This document shows positions 24,602-31,800 of a stretch of DNA of 64,000 nt, in pieces; the stretch's first letter is position 1; the number at the start of each line of letters is the position of its first letter. The DNA is taken from contig NZ_CP150170.1 of NCBI RefSeq assembly GCF_037963865.1, positions 744,001 to 808,000 of the forward strand, written 5' to 3'. This DNA comes from Paenibacillus sp. FSL R10-2734 (GTDB lineage: Bacteria > Bacillota > Bacilli > Paenibacillales > Paenibacillaceae). The notes beneath the pieces were generated by a model. It had not been told where the DNA came from and ran no database searches. It worked only from the letters and a program-made list of their open reading frames with translations. Made by a program: the position numbers and the translations under genes.

Positions 24602-25363
24602 ATGAAACTTCAAGACAGAGTTGCAGTTGTTACAGGAGCAGCATCGGGTATGGGGAAATCTATCGCAGAATTGTACGCTAAAGAAGGTGCAAAAGTGATT
24701 GTAGCCGATCTTAACCTAGAAGGTGCAGAACAAGTAGCTGCAGGAATCGTTAGTAATGGTGGAGTAGCCAAAGCATTGAAAGTAAATGTTGCTCAAGTAG
24801 AAGATATCAACAACATGATTGATACCGCGGTAAATGAATATGGGACGCTAGATATTCTAGTCAATAATGCGGGTATCATGGATGGATTCGAGCCTGTTGG
24901 CGATATTACCGATGAACGATGGGATCTTATCTTTGATATAAATACTAAAAGTGTAATGCGGTCCATACGTAAAGCGCTGCCTATTTTCCTCGAAAAAGGA
25001 AAAGGTGTTATTGTGAATACTGCTTCTACAGGTGGCGTAAGTGGTGCCCATGCTGGAGCAACTTATACTGCCTCCAAACATGCTGTAGTAGGCTTAACGA
25101 AAAACACAGCTTTTATGTATGCCAACAAAGGCATTCGTTGTAATGCGATCGCACCAGGAGCTACTGCTACTAACATTAGTGCTTCAATGAAGAATATCAA
25201 TGAGTTCGGCATGAGCCGCACTCAACTAACACAGGCTGTAATTCCTCGGGTAGGTTCACCTGAAGAAATCGCACAGGTTGCGTTATTCCTGGCTTCGGAT
25301 GAATCGAGTTTTGTAAACGGAGCTATCCTCGCTGCCGATGCAGGCTGGACTTCAGCATTCTAA
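24602..25363 (+). CDS. SDR-family NAD(P)-dependent oxidoreductase
   Basis: A 253-residue classical short-chain dehydrogenase. The Rossmann glycine motif is TGAASGMG (about residues 12-19), the structural NNAG lies near 88, the catalytic serine is in NTASTGG near 141, and the YxxxK pair is in YTASKHAVVG near 155. The acidic residue in VADLNLEG after the second strand favours NAD over NADP. The substrate is unknown. AAAGGAGA precedes ATG 24602. It is divergent from a TetR regulator, the usual arrangement for an inducible detoxification or ketoreductase gene, and a strong terminator follows. Confidence 0.9.
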   Translation: MKLQDRVAVVTGAASGMGKSIAELYAKEGAKVIVADLNLEGAEQVAAGIVSNGGVAKALKVNVAQVEDINNMIDTAVNEYGTLDILVNNAGIMDGFEPVGDITDERWDLIFDINTKSVMRSIRKALPIFLEKGKGVIVNTASTGGVSGAHAGATYTASKHAVVGLTKNTAFMYANKGIRCNAIAPGATATNISASMKNINEFGMSRTQLTQAVIPRVGSPEEIAQVALFLASDESSFVNGAILAADAGWTSAF

Positions 25364-25418
25364 ACATTGGTTATTATATAAGACGATTCGATTCATATTA
25401 AAATCGTAAAAAGATAAC

Positions 25419-25460
25419 AGAGCAGCGATTCTCTAGGTATTAGAGAATCGCTGCTCTTTG
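25419..25460 (+). terminator. Terminator after the SDR gene
   Basis: AGCAGCGATTCTCTA (25421-25435) pairs perfectly with TAGAGAATCGCTGCT (25441-25455), followed by CTTTGCTTT. Confidence 0.85.
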
Positions 25461-25502
25461 CTTTGGGGCGTTGTTTGTTTCTGCTTCAATATTTTATCCC
25501 CG

Positions 25503-25735
25503 GAGTCTAACGGACCCAGATGACGTTATTTGCAAATTTTTAGCCTTTTGAGCAAGGTTTCGGACTCCAGAGACGCTATTTCATATAAAGCGGCCCATAT
25601 TTGGTGTATTTCGTGCCAATAGTTGCAGTGGAGTCCGTTAGCAATATAAATGTTGAATAATACCTCGTTTAGGGTCAGCTGGGTCCGATAACGAACGACT
25701 TCTTATGGGCAAAGGTTAGCGGATCCAACGAAGGA
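25503..25735. repeat. Symmetric intergenic repeat: CGGAC(C/T)C motif, two direct then two inverted copies
   Basis: The 502-base gap 25364-25865 holds a terminator and this element, and no gene. CGGACCCAGATGACGTTATT (from 25511) and CGGACTCCAGAGACGCTATT (from 25561) are direct copies 50 bases apart. GGAGTCCG (25630-25637) and GGGTCCG (25681-25687) are inverted copies 50 bases apart. Extra half-copies GGAGTC (25503) and GCGGATCC (about 25714) flank it. I associate sequences of this type with dispersed intergenic repeats of Paenibacillus. Confidence 0.6.
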
Positions 25736-25865
25736 AGTGCCCGGTGCCCGGCATGCTTTCGTTGTACCCAATGAGTACACATAGCTTATCTTTTTATGCT
25801 CTTGATATTTCCAGGGTAACCCCTCAAAATAGAGAGAATGCTAACTATAAAGGGAGTTATATGAA

Positions 25866-26660
25866 ATGAACGATGTTAGAGCTCGGAATCATGTGAAAGT
25901 GATTGGAGAAGGAGAACGAACGATTATTTTTGCACATGGATTTGGATGTGATCAGAGCATGTGGCAGTTTATTACACCTTCATTCGAGAAGAAATATCGA
26001 ATCGTTCTATTTGATTATGTAGGCTCAGGTAACTCAGATTTAAGTGCATACACAACGGATAAATATAATACGCTCCACGGCTATGTACAGGATGTATTGG
26101 ATGTTATCGAAACGCTGGAGCTCAAAGATATTATTTTTATAGGCCACTCTATTAGCTCTATGATCGGGATGCTTGCTTCGATTGAGCGACCGGATTATTT
26201 TGATAAAATGATAATGATTGGTCCTTCTCCATGTTATTTAAATGAGGGGGATGCTTATTTCGGAGGCTTCGAGAAAAGTGATATCACTGAGCTTCTGGAT
26301 ATGATGGAGATGAATTTCGCAGGCTGGGCTAGCTTTATGGCGCCTCTTGCCATGAACAACCCTGACCCGAAGTTAACGAAAGAGCTAGAACGCAGCTTTA
26401 TTTCGGCAGACCCTGTTATTGCTAGAGAATTTGCAGAAGTTACGTTCTTTGCGGATCATCGAGAAGATCTATCTAAAGCCACAGTGCCTACACTTATTCT
26501 GCAATGCTCTGATGACAGCATCGTACCTATAGAGGTCGGAGAATATTTGCATAGATACTTGAATAATAGTACCTTCCGGTTAATGGAGGCTAAGGGTCAT
26601 TACCCACATATTAGTCATCCTGAGGAGACCATCACTTTAATTAATGAATATCTTACGTAA
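25866..26660 (+). CDS. rsbQ: RsbQ-type alpha/beta hydrolase
   Basis: A 264-residue hydrolase very close to B. subtilis RsbQ: RNHVKVIGEGE, HGFGCDQSMW, FDYVGSGNSDL, GPSPCYLN and FFADHREDLSKATVP all align. The catalytic triad is S95 (GHSISS), D217 (QCSDD) and H245 (AKGHYPH). In B. subtilis RsbQ is required for the PAS domain of the phosphatase RsbP to sense energy stress, probably by supplying or processing a small ligand. Here the next gene (40 bases on) has a PAS domain but a GGDEF output instead of a phosphatase. No sigma-B regulator is nearby. The start at 25866 follows AAAGGGAG. Confidence 0.93.
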   Translation: MNDVRARNHVKVIGEGERTIIFAHGFGCDQSMWQFITPSFEKKYRIVLFDYVGSGNSDLSAYTTDKYNTLHGYVQDVLDVIETLELKDIIFIGHSISSMIGMLASIERPDYFDKMIMIGPSPCYLNEGDAYFGGFEKSDITELLDMMEMNFAGWASFMAPLAMNNPDPKLTKELERSFISADPVIAREFAEVTFFADHREDLSKATVPTLILQCSDDSIVPIEVGEYLHRYLNNSTFRLMEAKGHYPHISHPEETITLINEYLT

Positions 26661-26700
26661 GCTGGACAAGATTATGCTGTGTTGAAAGGATATTTAGATA

Positions 26701-27690
26701 ATGGATGACCGATTAAGATATGCGCCTTGTGGCTATGTTTCTATCACTCATGAAGGAATGATTATCGATGTAAATCAAACCTTTCTGGACCGTATGGGGT
26801 ATAAACAGGTTGATTTGGTGCACAAGCATTTTGAATCTATCATGTCTACGGCAAACAAGCTTATTTTTCATTCATACTTCTATCCTTTTATTAATCTAAA
26901 TGGACATGTGGAAGAGTTATTTATAAATTTGAAGGACAGTGAAGGGAAAACGATTCCATATTTATTAAATGGCAGACGGTTCGAGAGTGAAGGCGTAGAG
27001 ATCATTGATTGTATCCTAGTACAGATGGGAAAACGTATCGATTATGAGCTGGAGCTGCGATCTGCCAAGAAGCAGATAGAAGCAGCGTACTGGGAAAAGG
27101 ATCAAGCGCTTGCTGAGCTCAGGCAAATTCATTTGGAAATTGAACAGAAACAAATCGAACTGCTAGAGATGAATGCCGTTTTAGTAGAACTATCAAATAC
27201 AGATAAGCTTACCGGATTAAAGAATAGAAGGTTTCTTCAAGAAAAGCTGGAAGAGCAGATTATAGGGTGCGGTCAGGATCAAGAGCCATTTTCGCTGTGT
27301 ATCATCGATATTGATCATTTTAAAAAAGTGAATGACACCTACGGGCATCAAACAGGAGACTATGTGCTGGAGAAACTAGCAAGTATCTTGAAATTGCAAT
27401 CCCGTAAAGAGGATATGGCGGCTAGATATGGCGGCGAAGAATTCGTACTTCTTTTACCTAATACAGATATCGCGGAGTCAAGGACCATAGCTGAGAACTT
27501 ACGGCAATCGATCGCTTATTCAACTTGGGATATGGGCCAGATTACGGTGAGCATTGGCATAGCTACATTTACTCCCATCGATTCAGAGACCACCCTTCTG
27601 CAAAAAGCCGACCAAGCCCTTTATGCTTCTAAAGAGCAGGGAAGAAATCGGGTTACGCACATCATAGATTTGAATGAAAAGCTTCTTTAA
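26701..27690 (+). CDS. PAS-GGDEF diguanylate cyclase paired with RsbQ
   Basis: A 329-residue soluble protein: N-terminal PAS domain (about 1-115; LRYAPCGYVSITHEGMIIDV), a coiled coil (about 118-165, KQIEAAYWEKDQALAELRQI), and a GGDEF domain (about 170-325). The active loop RYGGEEFVLLLP is intact, and RKED five residues before it forms the RxxD inhibitory site, so a working, product-inhibited c-di-GMP synthase is expected. The PAS plus coiled coil is the arrangement of RsbP with the PP2C domain replaced. Price and co-workers described RsbQ/PAS as a sensing module joined to varied outputs; this is the cyclase version. The riboswitch at 28566 may read its product. Confidence 0.9.
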   Translation: MDDRLRYAPCGYVSITHEGMIIDVNQTFLDRMGYKQVDLVHKHFESIMSTANKLIFHSYFYPFINLNGHVEELFINLKDSEGKTIPYLLNGRRFESEGVEIIDCILVQMGKRIDYELELRSAKKQIEAAYWEKDQALAELRQIHLEIEQKQIELLEMNAVLVELSNTDKLTGLKNRRFLQEKLEEQIIGCGQDQEPFSLCIIDIDHFKKVNDTYGHQTGDYVLEKLASILKLQSRKEDMAARYGGEEFVLLLPNTDIAESRTIAENLRQSIAYSTWDMGQITVSIGIATFTPIDSETTLLQKADQALYASKEQGRNRVTHIIDLNEKLL

Positions 27691-27832
27691 CAGGGGTCTT
27701 TTTTTTCTGCTTATCAAAGCGTGACCCAAGGTCAGCACATCTCCGTCTAGAGGATGAGATCAATTCAGGTTAGAGTCTGATTGCAGGTGACCCCCAGGGC
27801 TGTACAATTTAGGTAATGAGAAGGGGGACGGG

Positions 27833-28405
27833 ATGGATATGAAATGGCATAAATACATATCACGCTGGGCGGATTCAAGAGGGCTAGGTGGACGAGAAAT
27901 TGATTATCAATGGCCGTCTCCATCATTTCCGGTGGTAAGTATTCGCAGCAATTTGGGTCGATACTCAGGTCAGGGGTATGGTTACGGAAGTAAGCCTCAA
28001 GTGAAGACAGCTGTTGGATTAATTGCCATTGGAGATATAGCTGTCGGCTTGATTTCCATAGGTGCAATAAGCGTTGGCGTACTATCCTTAGGAGCAATAT
28101 CACTAGGAATGTGGTTAGCGATCGGAGCGATAGCGCTTAGCTGGCTTGGCTTCGCAGCCGGGGCGATTGCCATTGCAGGCGTGGCGGTGGGAGCGATCGC
28201 GATAGCGGAAAAAGCGTTTGGTGCGGTTGCCATAGGTGATACGGCGTTAGGAGCGGTAGCCATAGGGAGGATCGCTGCGGGTGCGGTAGCTATTGGTCAA
28301 TGGGCATATGGTGTAATCGCAGTTGGAGAGCATGGCTTCGGTTTAATTCCTATCACAGGTGATGTGTGGAATTGGTTCCGGCGTTTGTTTGGGGCGGGGA
28401 GTTAA
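27833..28405 (+). CDS. Glycine-pentad hydrophobic repeat protein of unknown function
   Basis: A 190-residue protein. After a polar N-terminus (1-56, with WPSPSFPVVSIRS) comes a run of about 23 five-residue units with glycine every fifth position and alternating Ile/Ala/Val (for example GAVAIGDTALGAVAIGRIAA), often paired into ten-residue units, and a short Trp-rich tail (VWNWFRRLFG). The regular small/hydrophobic alternation suggests a beta-solenoid or membrane-embedded repeat rather than normal helices. I do not recognise a function. AGAAGGGGGA precedes ATG 27833. It stands alone between the cyclase and the riboswitch. Confidence 0.7.
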   Translation: MDMKWHKYISRWADSRGLGGREIDYQWPSPSFPVVSIRSNLGRYSGQGYGYGSKPQVKTAVGLIAIGDIAVGLISIGAISVGVLSLGAISLGMWLAIGAIALSWLGFAAGAIAIAGVAVGAIAIAEKAFGAVAIGDTALGAVAIGRIAAGAVAIGQWAYGVIAVGEHGFGLIPITGDVWNWFRRLFGAGS

Positions 28406-28565
28406 ATAGACCTCCAGTCCTAAAGTACCTCTCTTTTCTGGGATAGTCGATAAACATTATCTATCAGAATAGAAAAACTAATTGCAATTACCTATTCGTA
28501 TTTCATACCATTTAATCATGCGATCAGATGTAGCGTTATGTTACTCTTTGTAATGTATTCGAAAC

Positions 28566-28646
28566 TTCATAGGCAAACCTATGGAAATGTAGGGACGCAA
28601 AACTATAGGGACTAAGGTTATCACAACTATTGTCAGCCAGCTGCCA
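28566..28646 (+). promoter_or_regulatory. Cyclic-di-GMP-I (GEMM) riboswitch aptamer
   Basis: Core elements appear in the right order: AGGCAAACC (28571-28579), a P2 stem CTATG/TGTAG closed by a GAAA tetraloop (28579-28592), GGGACGCAAA (28592-28601), then a P3 arm beginning GGGACTAAGGTT (the tetraloop-receptor side) and the 3' end GTCAGCCAGCTGCC (28632-28645). This matches the c-di-GMP-I consensus closely. It lies about 160 bases upstream of the M60 peptidase start and is followed by a terminator. The 28406-28560 stretch before it should contain the promoter, which I could not assign. Confidence 0.93.
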
Positions 28647-28680
28647 AAGAGTGTATTACGCTTTTTGTTCTTAAGGTTTA

Positions 28681-28751
28681 ATAAAAATTAAGTCTTAATT
28701 TTTATGCAACTTTATATGCAATCAAGCTACTCTTTTGGGGTAGTTTTTTTT
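28681..28751 (+). terminator. Riboswitch expression platform: AT hairpin plus intrinsic terminator
   Basis: ATAAAAATTAAG (28681-28692) and CTTAATTTTTAT (28694-28705) form a 12-bp hairpin about one base. AAGCTACTC (28724-28732) pairs with GGGGTAGTTT, running into nine Ts (28744-28752). Because the terminator lies between aptamer and gene, control is probably by premature termination; whether ligand turns it on or off is not evident. Confidence 0.8.
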
Positions 28752-28806
28752 TGTGCCCATTTTTAGGCATAGAAGAGATTCATATTACATCTGGGGGGTA
28801 GAAAAG

Positions 28807-31800
28807 ATGAAAAAAATGATTGCGATCGCTACATCGGCAGCCATGTTAGCCAGTTTTTCGAGTGAGGCAGGTTATGCTTTAGCAAGTGATGTAAGCAAGG
28901 TAAGTGTAGTGAACACCGTAGTACAAAGCAAAGCTGAGCTATTAAGCAATGCGTCAGTTATTCCGTTTGATCTGTACGGCAAGGCTATCCTAAGCGCTTA
29001 TAATGATGTTTTTAGAATGAATCCTGCGAATATTAAATCCATCACAAATAACGGTGGCAACTACTCAGGCTCACCTATAGCTAAGGCTATTGATGGCGAT
29101 ATGAGTACGCATTGGGAAACGGGCAAACCGAATAGTTCAACGTTCACGAATGAGGTTGTCTTTGTTTTCAATGAGTCCACTGAATTAAATAGAATCGTAT
29201 ACGCTGCAAGACAATCCAGTGCAAAGGGGAAGGGGTTTGCTCAGGAATTTGATATTTATGGCTCAACTACGGATGCAGGCGATTATACGCTAGTATCCTC
29301 TGGAGAATATAAAGACGGAGCAGGTGACGTAGTAGAGATTCAGTTTGCACCCACAGCCTTCAAGAGACTTAAATTTGTCTTCAAAAAAGCTAACCAAGAT
29401 TGGGCGAGTGCGGCTGAATTTTCTTTTTATAAAGAAGATGCCGTATCCGCTAAGATGAAAAATTTATTTACAGATGATACCTTGAGTCAAGTTAGCGCAG
29501 CATTTAATACGGCAGAGAAATTAACAGCATTAGAACAAGAAGTGCAGTCACATCCACTGTACGCGCAGTTTAAAGCAGATATAGAGAACGCCAAAGTACT
29601 ACTGGAGAACCATCAAATAGAGGCAACACCAGCCAAGGTCTCGAAGCTAAAAGGGTATGGTACAGAATATGAATCTGCCTATAGCCAAGCTTATAGAATG
29701 CTAAACTCAAACGTATCTAAAGTAACTGTGAACGGTGGAAGCTACTCGGGCACGAAACCTGAATACATGCTTGATGATCAACCAAATACGCACTGGGAAA
29801 CGAACAAAAACAATGATGTAAGCTTCACCAATGAAGTTGTGTTTGAGTTAGCACAAGCGGAAGTATTGGATAGAGTGGCTTTCCTGGCTAGAGATAATCG
29901 CAAAGGCTTCCCAGAGGCTTTTGAAATTTATGCATCCGAGACGAGTAAGGGAGAAACCTTCCAGCTCGTATCTAGCGGAACCGCCACTAGCACGAACGAC
30001 TTTCTGGAGTTTAAATTCGAACCTACGAAGTTTAAAAGATTGAAATTCAAGTTCACGAAAGCCAATATCAACAGACCTTTTGCGGCTGAATTTAGATTTT
30101 ATACAGAGGATAAAGTAAGCGAAGCTGTAAATGGTATTTTCACAGATGGCACGATGAGTGCGGTTGTTCCTGCTTATAATAGCGTCGAAGCAATCAACGA
30201 ATTAGAAGAAGCGGCAAAAGTACATCCGCTCTATCCAATCCTTAAAGATGCTTTGGATTTAGCTAGAAAGCTAGTGAATGGTGAAGTTCAAATCGAAGGC
30301 ACCCTCATTGAGGCCGAGCAGCGTGGTGATATGAAAAAGCATGCGACGCAAAACCTGAGAATTGGTTTCGGTACGAACAACCAACCTACGGGGCTTGTGG
30401 CAATGCCTGGTGATACGATCAATGTTTATGTGGATGCAGCTTCTAGCGATAAACTACCTTCTTTAGTCTTTTCTCAACAAGAGGCAGCTTGGAATGTTTG
30501 GGCTAGAAGCGTGCAATTGCGTCCGGGTAAGAACACTTTAAACGTTCCTGAATTTGCGACGAATAGTTATTATGCACATGATGTGACTAAGGGCGGTACG
30601 GTGTATATCGTAAATCCATATACGGCTGATGAACAAGGGAAGGCGCCTCTGATCCGGTTCGAAGGTTTAGAGAAGATTCCATTTATGACGAAGGCTACAG
30701 ATCCAGAGCAATTTAAAGCTTTCCTTACCACATACAAACAAAGATTAGACGAAGATAAAGCTGCTCATCCGAATGTTCAAGATCGTGAGCTCATCGATGT
30801 GGTTGAAATGGTCAGCGATCATGTTATTTTTACAGGAACAGCTACAGAAGCGTACAACAAGTTTATTACGCAAGGTAATAATCCACTGAATACCGTAACC
30901 GGCTACGATACTTGGATGAAGACGATCTTTGACTTCTATGGCTTAGATGGCAGTAGCGAGATCCATGATGCCAAGCTAATCCGTGAAAATATTCGATTGA
31001 TGCAGCCTTATGGTGCAATGTATGCTGCGGGCGATCATACAGGGATACAACTTGGAACAGTGGGGACTATGTTAGGAGATTTTAATACGACTTATCTAGG
31101 CTGGGGATTGAATCATGAAATTGGGCATCGCTTGGCTATGGGTGAACGAGAATATGGCGAAGTAACCAATAATATGGTGTCTATGTTGATGTCAGTCTAT
31201 GCGGACTCGATGGATACTCGTATTCCTTTTGAAAGTGATATTTATAAATATGTGATCGAAGAAAATAAAGTGGTTATGAATCAGCAGGGCTTATTTGCAC
31301 AGCTTGGTGCCTACTGGCAGTTGGAATTGGCGCACCCGGGTTACTGGACAGAACTGACCAAGCTGTACCGCGAGCGGAAGGTATCCCTTCCGAACGGCGA
31401 CAACTCCAAGCAGCAGTATTTGGTGGAGTTCTCCTCTGAAGTGCTGGGGTTAGACTTAAGCAGCTATTTTGCCAGACATGGCTTCACTGTGAATCCTGAA
31501 ACGAAAGAGAAGCTAGCTAAATATCCAGCACCTCAAAAACTATGGTATTTAAATAACTCGGTCGTTCATTATGAGGGAACAGGAATAACAGATAAGAATG
31601 TTGCGATAAAGGTTAATATCACGCCTAACCCTACTGCTAAATCGAACACATTAAGCTTCAGTATGGATAAGGATATTAAGAAAGATTTCTTAGGATATGA
31701 AGTGTATAGAGACGATAAGCTAGTAGGGTTTACAGGGACTGACCAGTTCGTGGACACGAATGTAGATAGCAGCATCAATTATACGTACAAGATCGTTGGT

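Noticed and set aside
27997..28263. Minus-strand repeat protein rich in Ala, Ile, Pro and Thr
   Set aside because: It is the antisense of the glycine-pentad gene; repeat periodicity makes the opposite strand open too, and it has no ribosome binding site.
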